From positions 927,501-991,500 of the forward strand of contig JAWNZC010000423.1 in assembly GCA_035771165.1 (NCBI GenBank): a stretch of 64,000 nucleotides of DNA. The letters are read 5' to 3'. This DNA comes from Paragorgia papillata. Its lineage: Eukaryota; Cnidaria; Anthozoa; Scleralcyonacea; Coralliidae. Each line of letters starts with the position of its first letter. The stretch's first letter is position 1. Under the pieces are notes generated by a model. That model was not told the origin of the DNA, searched no databases, and saw nothing but the letters and a program-made list of their open reading frames with translations. This document shows positions 45,895 through 56,771 of the stretch, one piece after another. The translations under genes and the position numbers were made by a program.

Positions 45895-46334
45895 TACGTT
45901 TCCAGGTTATTCTATCTTCCGTTAAAGTCGGGAAAGTTCAATCTAAAACCGAAGAAATAATTGAAACCAGTCATTCGGTTCCACTTTTATGAACTGTCTA
46001 AGTTTGAGTTTTTGCTCCTTTTGCTGAACTCGTGTGAACGACGACCGCGTCGAAAAAAAGACTGGTACTAGTATCTTGTGATGTCATACCGGTAACAAAC
46101 AACAAGGGGATTGGTTGTGATTGGTGGGTTTTACCGGTATGACGTCGAAGACAATAGAGTACCCATTCTCCTAGAAACGCGGTCATGCTTCAAGAGGACC
46201 TAAGAAGGCTTCGCTGATAAGTTCTTTCCATTACCTCGAAATTCATATTTTTCTTTACTTTTGCTAAGTTAGATGATAACCTTTTCAGAAGAAAATATAA
46301 CTTCAAAAGGTTTAGTTGACCTTTAAAAATCTGG

Positions 46335-49300
46335 CTATAAAAGTAACATGTTGATAAAACAAACTAAGCGATTGGACTGGTCCTTCGGGAACTTCTTCAT
46401 GAGCGATGCCTACAAAATTGAAGCAAACAGTATTTTTGGATTGTTATTCCGACAAGTACAAATCTTATAAAAGTAAAGTACTTCGTAAACAGTGAAAAAA
46501 TGCAATTTCCTCCCCCAGAAATATGCCTAACAACGCAATCAAGCTTCAAGAGGCCTAAAAACTAGGCTATTCACAAACCTTAATTTTATCGAGGAATGTC
46601 ACCCCTGCAAGCCAAGACTCTGTGAAGTCAACTGCATCTGGACTTCCTTTGTAATAAGAGCACACTTGACGCTAAACGTTACGAAATGAAAATAAACAAA
46701 GACCTTTTTTACCAAAATTATTTCACTGTATTGTAGAAAAGAATAGATAGATATTTAATAAAACTACATGGCAGCCTAAAAGGCTGAATTGCGTAGATTT
46801 TACAATCACAAAAGCTATGGTAATAGGAGAAAAACATGCACTACTATTTACAATATGTATATACAAAGATTAACATGCTAACCAGGTACAACTTAACAGT
46901 TCGACATCGATGGGATGAAAGTGTTTTGAAAACGTTTGGTATGAATTATTGGGAGAGTATAACTACGCTTGTGTCTTAAATTGTACTTTGGTTCGTTCTT
47001 AGGAGGTAATAGATTATGTAGTTTATGAGTATTATCTAATGTAACCAATTTAAATAGTCTTTTACACAGTTCTTGTCGTCGGTCGTATAAGGAGGTCAGG
47101 CCTGATAGTTTCAATCTTTGGTTATATTCTTCTCCTGGAAATATGATTGCCAATGATCGTTTCTGGACTTGTTCTAGATCGTTCTCTAAATATTTTGGTA
47201 GTGAATGGTGGAAGACTTCGGCTCCGTACTCGAGTGTTGGTCTTATGCAGGTGGAATAAAAGTTGACAATATCGGATATGGGGACACCAGCTCGTTTTAG
47301 TTGGGTGAGGCAGTACAACCGTTTGTTGGCTTTTTTAACAGTCTCGCTGATATGGTGGGTCCACTGTAGGGTCTCCGAGATTGTTAACCCTAATATCTTT
47401 GCATGGTCAACAACTTGCAGTTGATGGTTGTTGATTGATATTGGGTCAAACTGATCCTTTTGCTGCTTAAAATCAATCCGGAGTTCTTTACATTTATCTG
47501 GATTTAGCTGCAGTTTATTAAGCAGTGACCAGTTATCAACAGAGGATGCTGCTTGTTGGGTACGACTGTGAGAGCCTTTGGGAACGACTTCCGATATTGT
47601 GGTGTCATCAACGTATTTCCAGTTACCATGAATGTCATCAACGCGTAGGTCGTTGATCATTAGTAAAAATAACCAGGGCCCTAGCTTCGTCCCTTGAGGC
47701 ACGCCTGACCGGACATGTTCCCACTGTGAGTAAGAGTTGGAGAGTTTTACTCTTTGATATCTGTTTTTCAGGAAATCGATAACCCAACAACAGATGTTGT
47801 GTGGTATCGGTAGACTTTGGATTTTCTTAACTAGGATATGATGGTCTATGAGATCAAAGGCTTTTCTATAGTCAAACAGGGTAATCCTTACTGCTGCACC
47901 GGTGCTATCAGTAGCTTGTGACCATTGGTGAATCATGGAAATTAGTGCTTGAATTGTGGAGGATTTAGGTATGGCACCGTATTGGTTGGGGTCAATCACT
48001 TTAAGAACAGCTGGTGCGATGTACGTCTTAACAATGAATTCTTCAGCAACTTTTGAGATGGTAGGTGTCAAGGAAATTGGTCGAAGATTTTTGTTTATGT
48101 CCGTAACAGGTTTCGTCTTAGGAATGGGGATAACGTTTGCAAATTTCCAAGCAGGTGGTAATTTCTGCTCTTTGTATGAACTATTGAGGATAGAACAAAT
48201 TGGTTCAGATAGGATTTCAGCGTATTGCTTTAGTACCCAGTTTGGGATTTCGTCCGGGCCGCATGCTTTGCGGGGATTCAGTTTTTGGAGAACTTTGCAA
48301 GTTATATGTTCAGTAAGTTCGAAAACTTCATTATCGGGATGGTTGTACTCAGCAGAAGCTGGGTTATTGGTGAGTGGCTGGTATTCCTGCATGGGTTTTA
48401 GGAATGCTGCGTTTATCTTGTTAGCGACAGACAAGGGGTTTCTTGTATCAACATGGTCAGTGTGTATTTGAGAGAGGAGGTTTTCTGAATTGGAAGTAGG
48501 CTGCATGCCGGATATTCGCTTCACTTCATTCCACCAGGCAGATGGTTTGGTGTGTTTGAGGTGGTTTACTTTTAGTGAAAAATACTTGCTTCTCAAACTT
48601 TTTCTTTCGCGGTTGACTTGGTTGCGGTAATATCGGTAGAGGGTAGTGTCATTATTAGCGAAAGCTCGTTGGCGACGTTTAATCAGGTTTTTAAATTCTA
48701 CTGTTAGCCATGGGGGGTTGTTACAATGAAGTTTATGCTCATTGAGAGGCATTATTAAATCCATGCCGGTTTTGATGATGGTTTGAAACAGCTTGTCTTT
48801 TCCTTCGCAGTTATTTTCGTGTTTTATAATGTCCCAATCAAACGCGCTCAAATATCTTCCAAGTTCTTGTCTGCGACTAGGTCTTGTATCTCTTCGGGTT
48901 ACGATTTTCTTACCATTGGAAAATGTATTGTATCTATCCATTCATTCATCCATCATTCATTTGTTCCTTCCTTCCTTCCTTCCTCCTTTCCCTCCCTCCC
49001 TCCTTTCTTTCCTTCCTTCCTTCCTTCCTTCCTTCCTTCCTTCCTTCCTTCCTTCCTTCCTTCCTTCCTTCCTTCCTTCCTTCCTTCCTTCCTTCCTTCC
49101 TTCCTTCCTTCCTTCCTTCCTTCCTTCCTTCCTTCCTTCCTTCCTTCCTTCCTTCCTTCCTTCCTTCCTTCCTTCCTTCTTTCCTCCATCTATCCATCCC
49201 AACAAACTAGTCCGTCCATTCATCAACTCCAACAAATCACTCTGTATATTCATCTGTCCATTTACTCATTAAACCAGAAGTCTCAACGAAATTCGTTGCT

Positions 49301-52300
49301 CTTTGAATAGGATCCACAAAAATTACTGTGCGTTGATAATGTAACTCCGAACATTTCAGCTCAGCTGCCCTGCAAACCCTGTATTCAATATCTGTCCGTC
49401 CTTTCAGCAGCAATAATGAACCAGGCAACAACTTACCATTTCAGTGAGGAGATCGTCGGTAAGTAAGCCGCTCTGTTGAATACTGAAGTTCATCGCCATC
49501 GGTAGTGGATAACCCGGGGTTAAGGTGTTTCTAGCGCTATCTGACTGAACCCAAAATGCTTTAACCACAGACTCTCGCGATGAAAGATGCGGATCATAAG
49601 GAGCTATAGAAAAGAAGATTAAAAAACCCAATAGTTAAATAGCTAAAGCCTAATAATAATAAGGCGTTACTCCGAGTGACGAACCATATCGGACAAGTAG
49701 AGAAAACTCTACTTGACCTGGCTGCGATTCGAATCCGCGAGCTTCGGTTTACTAGTCCGATGCTCTATCAACTGAGGCGTGAGCTACTGGTGAAGTTGGG
49801 AGTTGAAGGTCGAATGATAGTACTTAGGCTATGATTGAAGACTGTTGATAGATAGTGAAGAAACTAGTTTGTTTCGAAATATCAAATAGCCTAAGTACTA
49901 TCATTCGACCTTCAGCTTCCAACTTGACCTGTAGCTCAGTTGGTAGAGCATTGGACTAGTAAACCGAAGGTCGCGGGTTCGAATCGCAGCCAGGCCAAGT
50001 AGAGTTTTCTCTCTACTTGTCCAGTATGGTTCGTCACTTGGAGTAACACCTTATTATTCTCCACCCGAGTTCATTGTCCCACAATAATCATTCGAATTAC
50101 TGTAGTTAAAGCCTGTATTGGCTACAGCTTTCTGGGGTATACAGTATACTATACTTTTTACTTACAGACAATAAAACCAAGACATGGTTCATACGTAGAT
50201 TTTTCCAACTTTAAACACTTCTGGTAATGTTGCTGGGCAGCGATATCTCGAACCGAAGGATCTGGTTGGTATGTCGGGTGACTGTGATACCACCCTACCA
50301 CAACTAAATCACGAGCTTTCATGGCCAGTCGGATCTATAGAGAAAAAATAGACAAAAGAAGAACTTGAGTATAAAGTTGGATTCCCACTATAGGCGTAAA
50401 AATGTCGCGCGCTTGAATTTTTCTTTTGTTACTATATAAACTCACAAAACAAAAAAAGCCAAGGGCACGACGTTTTTACGTTTTATAATAAAGTAAATGG
50501 TTTGTAGGATTAGTATATGTTTGTGAAAATTGATCGTCTAAGGCTAATGTAGTCTTGAGAAAGATTGTTGTTCATGTTAGTGACTGACGTTTTGACGGCC
50601 TCAGCGGCGGTCATCTTCAGAGTCAAGTGACCGCCGCTGAGGCCGGTGAAACGTCAGTGACTAACATCAACAATAGTCTTTCTCAAGACTACACTAACCT
50701 AAACGATCAATTTTTGTGAACCCTCTAATATATAACAAAGATAGGCACCTGTTCTTCCACTGTTTCGGCGTTTTTCTGATTAGCAAATCTACACTTCACT
50801 GGGAAAGCTTGTACAACTTGGACGTCTAAAACGTAACAGATAAAATAGGGCCTGTCTACAAAAAGGTAGGGTTACCCTAGCACCCCCGGTCAAAGATAGC
50901 CCGGGTTTACAAGCAAAATGTCACAGGTATGTACTAAGGTCACCCTGCTGCCCAGGTCAACTTCATTAGACGTGGTTACCAAGCACTAATAACAAGGCAA
51001 GAAGCCTGGAACTGGGTAACACTGGGTTACCATGTTGTTTTTTTGTTTGTCGTGTTTACAAGGACGCAGGGTAACCCGGGTGCTAGGGTAACCCTAGCCT
51101 GGTACCCTGGCCCAATCAAAGAATATGGGCCAGGTAACCACTAAGAACTTCTGCTTTCCTATTGGTTGAAATTTTCGCGCGTTTTTAGTGGCTGAGTAAA
51201 ACTGCAACCGTCATAAGTGGATTTAGCCCTGATGACGCGAGAATGAAATTAGTGGTTACCTGGCCCATAATTCTTTTGAAATTGGGCCAGGGTACCAGGC
51301 TACCTCCTTATAAACAGGCCCTTAGTCGGCGTTAGAGTCGGTTACAAATGAGTGAAAGGGTTAAAATCCCATTCCGTTGTGTCGATCAGAACTTACATTG
51401 CGTATCACGGTTCCAGTGACCACCCAAATAACCAACCACTTCACTGGTTGTCAGGTGACAGTGCAAATCCTGGCGATAATGTAAAGTAGGGAAAGAAAGA
51501 AAATAAGACAGATGAATACAATGAAAAGGGAAAAGAATAAAGAAAAAGAGAAGTGAAACAAAACCAAACCCCGAGCAAACTTACCATCAACATGAGAGTG
51601 TTAGTGTTGATAGAGACGGTGAAAGGCTGCGTCTTTTTCAAATTGGCAAAGTTCAAGCATTCTACCAAAGTCTGAGGATTACTGGCAAAGGTAAGATTAA
51701 ATACTTCAAGCGTTCGAAGCACAGGAGAGATCAACTACAACTCTACATTAGTTTCCAGCTCGACAACGGGGTCATGCCCAAGCGGTCACCCATCCAAGTA
51801 CTAACCCCGTCTAACCAGGCTTAACTTTTTGGTGAGAGCATAGTCAATCGAGATATGGTCTGGAAACTCAGCTAAAGTCTTTGGTCTATCTTTTTGTTCA
51901 CCTTTATGCATTTTTGTGCACGGTGCACGGTCACTGAACACATTGTATTTTAGTATAATGAACGAATTGTCCAATAGCAACGTTTCAGTTCAATCACTCA
52001 ACCGTGTTATTTAAATATTAATAAACCTAAAACAAAGGATGTGCACGGTGTAAGGTACGGTTCAACATAAAATCCCAGCTCATTATAGGCGCTTTGAAGT
52101 TTGCCGAGTTTCCAGACCATATCTCGATTGACTATGATAAAACCAAAGTCTTGACTGGTCATTGTGCCATTTTACCTTAAAACAATGGTCAGCTGGCATT
52201 GTTCTACAATACTCAGCCATTGTTCTATTGCAAAATGGCACAATGGCCAGTCGAAACCATGCCTTACCTATCTTGCCGCACTTCTGAAACATTCACACTT

Positions 52301-55300
52301 GTTCTTGGCCAAGAGACCAGTTTCGTCTTTCGAGAGGAGGTAAATGACGATAAGTCGGCCAAGTCTACAAAAACATGCATGGACATTGGTGATAGTGCCA
52401 ACATTTACACTCTGACGTTTCTATAGTCAGAGCCCTTGGAAACGGACTCAGCATTTCATGTAATTATATATACTGTATATATCTGACAGCATTAACATCA
52501 TTAATTAGATCATTATACTCTAGACTAGTTAAGGTTAAAATGCATGAAGCTTCGACTCGGGCTTCGACTCGGGCTTCGACTCCCTCACTACTGAAGTGAT
52601 CTTAGTTGATCAAATGATTTTACTTGTCCAGTGGCCACGTTTAGGAGTGATTAAGGCTTAAGCCAGATACAGTACAATGTTATAGTTTTTCATTTTACGC
52701 AACATACACAATAATTAAAGTATAGCCAAACCATTCACCTGACTGACTTGACGACTGTGCCTCCTGTTTGTTACTGGCTTTCGATGGTGGTGCTGTTACG
52801 TTACTTTTCCGTTGGCTCTCCTGTAAACGTTCTCTATTAAAATTAATGTGAAAAACCAAAGTCAGTTTCTAAGCACATGTTAAAGTGTCTATGAAGTGAA
52901 AATGGCACTTTTGTTGTTTTAGTCAACAGAGGAGCATGGCGAGGGCACCCACGGAATATTTCAAGATAATTTGGAGTATAGTGACTGTTCTCGTGTTATG
53001 AACTCCCAAAGTCTGCCCTGGTTAGTACGCTTTAGAAGAAATTTGAACTTCTTGGTATAAACAATGCCTTATGAATTACTCTGAAAAGATTTCTGAGCCC
53101 CAGACAGGGTTCCAACCTGCAGCCTTCTAATGACCGGTTAGACGCTCTAACGGCTAACCATTGAGCCACAGATGGAGAGCTAAGGGTTGCAAATTCATAC
53201 TCATGTGAGTACTTGAGTTTGACGAACGTCTACCAATCGTCTGTTACATTACACCAGACTACATACAACGTATCATAATGCCTTAAGCCCTAATCAAACG
53301 AGAACGCAAGTCATCGCAAGTTGGCAGTCACGCTATCTCATCCAGCCGCTCTGAATAGTTTCCCGAAAATATCATGTACCGTGACAAAGTTAAAACTTGT
53401 TTAAAACACTCATGAAACCTTTATTTTGTTAATTGGGGTGTTCAAACGACCGCCACAGAAATTCTGACTACCAACTTGCGATGACTTGCGTTTTCGTTTG
53501 ATCTTTAAGCCGGTTTTCCACTGGGCGATTTTTTTCGCGCGAAGCGACTTTCTTTTGTTCGAATTCAATAGATTTCTGATTAGTTCCAGCTCAGAGCTCA
53601 TGAGACAAAAGAAAAAGTCGCTTCGCGCGAAAAAAAGTCGCCTAGTGGAAAACCGGCTTTATGATGTACGCTGATATGGCTCATTAATGCTAAAATCCAT
53701 TGTTCCATTTGTGTAGGTCATACGGTATTGTTACTGAGAGCTAAAATTTTTACAGAAATGAAATAGCCATGGCAAACTTTGAGACTTAATGGCTCGAAGA
53801 CTATACATCAGATTCTCTTGAAATTTTCAGTGAATGCTTCTACCCAACCTCGTCCCCAGGGCCATTGTTTTTTTGGGGGGACTGGGCCAAGATGGCGGCC
53901 CAGCCACACAAATGGCCCTGGGGACGAGGTTGTGATGTGGCCTGGTACCCTGGCCCAATCAAAGAATATGGGCCAGGTAACCACTAATCTCATTCTCGCG
54001 TCATCAGGGCTAAATCCACTTATGACGATTGCAGTTTTACTCATAGCCACTAAAAACGCGCGAAATTTCAACCAATAGGAAAGCAGAAGTCTTTAGTGGT
54101 TACCTGGCCCATATTTCTTTTGAAATTGGGTCAGGGTACCAGGCTAGTTGTGATGTAGCCTGGTAACCACTAAAGACTTCTGCTTTCCTATTGGTTAAAA
54201 TTTCGCGCGTTTTTAGTGGCTATGAGTAAAACTGCAATCGTCATAAGTGGATTTAGCCCTGATGACGCGAGAATGAGATTAGTGGTTACCTGGCCCTTAT
54301 TTCTTTTGAAATTGGGCCAGGGTACCAGGCTAGTTGTGATGCAGCTCCTCTGTTTATTAAACTAAAAACTTTCTCTGACTTATGGTTATAGTGACGTACT
54401 TTCTGGATTGTCGCTGAGCTTTATTTTTAAGTTTCTGTGATTCCTTTTTGGAAGTGGACTGGATTTTTGTAAGAGATGGTGTAGAAGAAGTGGTGTTTTT
54501 GGCTTGCTTTCCTTGGCTTGTGTCAGGAGAAGATAAAGGCGGAGCTTGTCCTGCAGATTGGGACGCAGCTGAGGAAACGGTTGAGGTTGCTTCTGTTTTT
54601 GTTTTTGAAGCAGGAAACGAAAGAGCAGGGGAAGAAGCAGCTGGTTTCTTTACTGAAGGAGTGTTCTAAAAATGATATGGGACATTATGTTTCAAGTTAT
54701 TGTACACTCTGCACTACACTGTACTGTACTGCACTGCACTGTACTGTATTGCACTATACTGTACTGCACTGTACTGTACTGCACTGTATGGTACTGCACT
54801 GTATTGTACCATACTGTACTGTACTATATTGTACTGTACTGCACTGTATTGTACTGCACTGTATTGTATTGTACTGTATTGTACTGTACTTTATTGTACT
54901 GTATTGTACTGTACCATACTGCACTGCACTGTATTGCACTATACTGTACTGTAGTACTGCACTGTACTGTACTGCACTGCACTGTACTGCACTGCACTGT
55001 ACTGTACTGTAATGTACTGTATTGTACTGTACCATGTACTGTACATGTGGAATGAAATGCAAATTTACAGATAGCCAGTTCCTTACTGGGGATGCTGATT
55101 TATTAGAGTGAAATAAAGGTCTTTGTTGCCGAAACCAAGTGGTCTTAAACTGATCCAATTTCTTCCCTTTATACTTCACCTGAAACAAACCACAAACAAG
55201 CAATATAAATATAGGTCTATGATGTGCAATACATATACTGTATGGTGACTATAAGTAATACCAGTATTATGTATATACAGTAGTAATGGGAGGGCCACAA

Positions 55301-56771
55301 GTTTATCAGTATTTTTTGCTGTCACGTGTTACTCTCATTAAATAAAGTTATATTTTATTATTATTATTAATTATTATATGGCACAGATTATTTCCAGTAA
55401 AACACACGCTGTGATTGGTTGCTGACGGGGTGAGATTTCTCCGTAATGCCCACAGACATAATGCCCACAGGCATTATGAAAATTGTTAATGCCCTACGAT
55501 TGGAAACAAACAAAAAATCCTAATAAGAAACTTTTATTGCCGAAAAACAGCGAAAATAAATTAAATAAACGACGATGAACATTATAAAAGTAAATTCTAG
55601 TATCCAGATGAGAAAGAAACAGAAGAAAATAACGCTAGTTTGGTGTTTTGACGAAGTTAAAGGAAGCGAAGACCAAGAAATACAAGATTGATTTTGAAAT
55701 AAAAAGTACCATATAATAAACTACTTTAATAACCTCGACCGTTCGGTCTTTACGGTAAAATATTAAACCTCAGTCTTGAGCGTATTAACCTCACTATCGC
55801 TCGGTCAATACAGCAAGACCTCGGTTTAATATTTTACCGTAAAGACCTCACTCTCGGTTATTAAGTAGTTAATATTATTATTATTATTATTATTACTATT
55901 ATTATTATTGTTACATGTACAACATGCATCATACTTACAGATGCCCATCCGCATCCTGATTTTTTTGAAGGGTTGACCAGCTTTTTACAGTGTATGGCCC
56001 ATGCTGATGGAGAGTTAAATAATTTGTTGCTGCCTTCCCACTTGATTTTGCCATTAGGCAAGAGATCAGCCACAAACTTCTGACCCTTTGGAATAAAGAG
56101 AAGGCAATACGAATAGGTATATACGATGATCTTCCAAGGCACTTTCTCTTCACTCAGGTGACGAAGTCACTGATTAAAGAGGTGTGGCTGATTAATTGGC
56201 TGTAGTCTCTGACAGGTCAAGAGGGTAGCCCAAGCTTTCTAGGGAACGATGGTTCTAAAGTGCTTCAGCCCTCAACATGTTTAAATTTTGAAAATGGGCT
56301 AACAAATTTCAGATGAAATGAACCAAATGTACTTAATATATCAATGTTTACAACAGGTAAGTTAGTTTTTGAGTAGTTAATAGATTGTAGAAGTATCTCT
56401 ATATAATGATTTCTAGGTAATCATAACTGGTTAGCTCCCCCCCCCCCTAGATACACCCTTTAGGGAATTTATAGCCCCTATGGTTCCACCTGGAATTGAA
56501 TTATAAATTATATTTCAATATTCTCCTTTACCAAGTAATCAATGGACATGCATCCCTCTTCAACATTCAATATTCCATCATCCACCAACATTTTCAGAGT
56601 GACACCACGTCCACTTAAAACAGTTCTGCTCCCTTTTTTCCCCTTTGCTTTCTTTTTTGTCTCTTTTACATTTTCTTGAACTTTGTCTTTCTCTTCTTCT
56701 GCATCATCCTCATCTGGTTCTTCTTCATGTTCCATCGCGGCAGGACTGTCCTCTGTTGCCTCTTTTTCCAT
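46335..56771 (-). CDS. MPND: MPND homologue: RAMA plus MPN/JAMM metalloprotease domain protein
   Basis: 13 exons (5' to 3'): 56771-56532, 56085-55939, 55179-55087, 54665-54400, 52833-52739, 52364-52268, 51681-51585, 51469-51397, 50825-50749, 50334-50166, 49603-49437, 46671-46579, 46409-46335. They give 562 aa in frame; human MPND has about 471. An acidic and Lys-rich N terminus leads to a RAMA domain (about residues 50-145): GVTLKMLVDDGILNVEEG, KLFNSPSAWAIHCKKLVNP, GCGWASVKYKGKKL. A Ser/Thr/Pro-rich linker (about 160-310) is longer than in human. The MPN domain (about 315-505) has a catalytic Glu in SEVVGYLGG and the full JAMM motif GWYHSHP, PDPSVRD (His-x-His, Ser, Asp). So it should bind zinc and may be an active deubiquitinase-like or isopeptidase. 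MPND is known as a chromatin-linked reader of N6-methyladenine DNA with protease activity. The C terminus (DKIKASLMKKFPKDQ) matches the human end. Confidence 0.93.
46743..48950 (-). mobile_element. 5'-truncated non-LTR retrotransposon (LINE)
   Basis: Lies in MPND intron 11 in the same orientation as the gene. The 3' end carries short ATCTATCT repeats (46743-46760). The 5' end abuts a (TTCC)n tract, and the endonuclease domain that should precede the reverse transcriptase is missing, as in 5'-truncated insertions. Confidence 0.8.
46893..48941 (-). CDS. LINE reverse transcriptase ORF, N-terminally truncated
   Basis: 682 uninterrupted codons. The first 170 residues are the linker after the endonuclease (NPPWLTVEFKNLIKRR, PSAWWNEVKRISGMQ). 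The reverse transcriptase follows: ACGPDEIPNWVLK, LRPISLTPTISKVAEEFI, motif A DYRKAFDLIDH, motif B SGVPQGTKLGPWLF, motif C KYVDDTTISE (catalytic DD). A C-terminal domain contains PTLEYGAEVFHH. Best likeness is jockey/CR1-type elements common in cnidarians; the exact clade is not assigned. The ORF is intact, so the copy may be young, but it lacks an endonuclease and a promoter. Confidence 0.9.
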   Translation of the reverse strand: MDRYNTFSNGKKIVTRRDTRPSRRQELGRYLSAFDWDIIKHENNCEGKDKLFQTIIKTGMDLIMPLNEHKLHCNNPPWLTVEFKNLIKRRQRAFANNDTTLYRYYRNQVNRERKSLRSKYFSLKVNHLKHTKPSAWWNEVKRISGMQPTSNSENLLSQIHTDHVDTRNPLSVANKINAAFLKPMQEYQPLTNNPASAEYNHPDNEVFELTEHITCKVLQKLNPRKACGPDEIPNWVLKQYAEILSEPICSILNSSYKEQKLPPAWKFANVIPIPKTKPVTDINKNLRPISLTPTISKVAEEFIVKTYIAPAVLKVIDPNQYGAIPKSSTIQALISMIHQWSQATDSTGAAVRITLFDYRKAFDLIDHHILVKKIQSLPIPHNICCWVIDFLKNRYQRVKLSNSYSQWEHVRSGVPQGTKLGPWLFLLMINDLRVDDIHGNWKYVDDTTISEVVPKGSHSRTQQAASSVDNWSLLNKLQLNPDKCKELRIDFKQQKDQFDPISINNHQLQVVDHAKILGLTISETLQWTHHISETVKKANKRLYCLTQLKRAGVPISDIVNFYSTCIRPTLEYGAEVFHHSLPKYLENDLEQVQKRSLAIIFPGEEYNQRLKLSGLTSLYDRRQELCKRLFKLVTLDNTHKLHNLLPPKNEPKYNLRHKRSYTLPIIHTKRFQNTFIPSMSNC
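48959..49185. repeat. (TTCC)n microsatellite, about 225 bp
   Basis: Starts imperfect (TTCCTCCTTTCCC) then is pure TTCC for about 170 nt. It sits exactly at the 5' end of the LINE. All ORFs through it (poly-PSFL and KEGR repeats) are spurious. Confidence 0.97.
49640..50060. mobile_element. Head-to-head pair of tRNA-like SINE units (420-bp inverted repeat)
   Basis: The right arm (plus strand, 49926-50060) has TAGCTCAGTTGGTAGAGC, an anticodon-loop-like CTAGTAA (AGT, threonine type), GGTTCGAATCG, then AAGTAGAGTTTTCTCTCTAC. The left arm (about 49640-49810) is the same on the minus strand. Arms also share CCTAAGTACTATCATTCGAC towards the centre. A and B boxes are good, but the acceptor and T stems do not pair well, so these are SINEs and not working tRNA genes. 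Lies in MPND intron 10. Confidence 0.75.
50550..50705. mobile_element. Inverted-repeat element (GCCTCAGCGGCGGTCA arms)
   Basis: Arms GTTAGTGACTGACGTTTTGA / GAAACGTCAGTGACTAACAT and GACCGCCGCTGAGGCC flank a short centre. MPND intron 9. Confidence 0.65.
50849..51330. mobile_element. GGGTTACCCTAGCACCC element containing MITE copy 2
   Basis: Outer ends GGGCCTGTCTACAAAAAGG and, inverted, GGGCCTGTTTATAAGGAGG. The 208-bp TAGCCTGGTACCC MITE (51095-51302) is inserted in the right arm. Lies in MPND intron 8. Confidence 0.65.
51700..51836 (-). mobile_element. 5S rRNA-derived SINE, copy 2 (3'-truncated)
   Basis: The minus strand repeats the key part of copy 1: AAGCCTGGTTAGACGGGG, TTAGTACTTGGATGGGTG, ACCGCTTGGGCATGACCCC, then GTAGTTGATCTCTCCTGTGC. 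It stops at about 51715, 30 nt before the acceptor of MPND exon 7. Confidence 0.8.
51838..52138. mobile_element. MITE, GTCTGGAAACTC family, copy 2
   Basis: Ends ATAGTCAATCGAGATATGGT in inverse orientation; the core is the reverse complement of that at 24030-24325. A palindrome of another family (CTGGTCATTGTGCCATTTT arms) follows at 52150-52262, ending at the donor of MPND exon 6. Confidence 0.75.
53055..53175 (-). mobile_element. tRNA-derived SINE fragment
   Basis: Minus strand shows TGTGGCTCAATGGTTAGC (A-box-like) and GCAGGTTGGAACCCTG (B-box-like) 35 nt apart, a spacing fitting a type 2 Pol III promoter. Different from the threonine-type units at 49640. Confidence 0.5.
53284..53662. mobile_element. 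Two MITEs side by side (AAGCCCTAATC and AAAGCCGGTTTTCC families)
   Basis: 53284-53509 is copy 2 of the AAGCCCTAATCAAACGAGA MITE. 53508-53662 is a complete AAGCCGGTTTTCCACTGGGC MITE with arms AGTCGCTTCGCGCGAAAAAA. They share the boundary TTTAAGCC. MPND intron 4. Confidence 0.75.
53940..54332. mobile_element. Two tandem TAGCCTGGTACCC MITEs sharing a target duplication
   Basis: Copy 3 (53940-54146) and copy 4 (54156-54332, lacking about 32 nt at its left end) are separated by GTTGTGATG, which also flanks the pair at 53930-53938 and 54333-54341. Confidence 0.85.
54702..55036. repeat. (GTACT)n / (GCACT)n pentanucleotide tract
   Basis: About 65 units of TGTACT, TGCACT and TGTATT in MPND intron 3. 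The Cys/Tyr/Leu-rich ORFs in all frames are spurious. Confidence 0.97.
55385..55500. repeat. Dispersed repeat shared with 32628-32740
   Basis: Both places carry a GGCACRGATTAYTTCC start, then GCTGTGATTGGTTGCTGA, GAGATTTCTCCGTAATGCCC and CATTATGAAAATTGTTAATG. This is a dispersed family of undefined class. Confidence 0.6.
55730..55912. repeat. CCTCGG-type palindrome and (ATT)n tract
   Basis: Arms TTTACGGTAAAATATTAAAC / GTTTAATATTTTACCGTAAA, followed by about 14 ATT units at 55869-55912. Confidence 0.7.

Larger units (their letters stand above)
43864..46334. other. Intergenic region between TMEM87 and MPND
   Basis: Holds a decayed MITE (43985-44080), an inverted-repeat element (44130-44440), the deleted Tc1 copy (44695-45894) and a small palindrome around 46070-46150 (TACCGGTA). 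The TMEM87 promoter should be just right of 43863; I see no clear TATA box. Confidence 0.6.

Noticed and set aside
47956..48471. 171-codon plus-strand ORF
   Set aside because: Antisense shadow of the LINE reverse transcriptase.
48783..49310. Long PSFL-repeat and KEGR-repeat ORFs
   Set aside because: Products of the (TTCC)n microsatellite in all frames.
49926..49998. Functional tRNA-Thr(AGT) gene
   Set aside because: A and B boxes are good, but acceptor and T stems do not pair, and an inverted copy with the same non-tRNA tail shows it is a SINE.
54500..55203. Cys/Tyr-rich ORFs of 84-164 codons
   Set aside because: Produced by the pentanucleotide tract; the real coding sequence here is MPND exons 3 and 4 on the minus strand.
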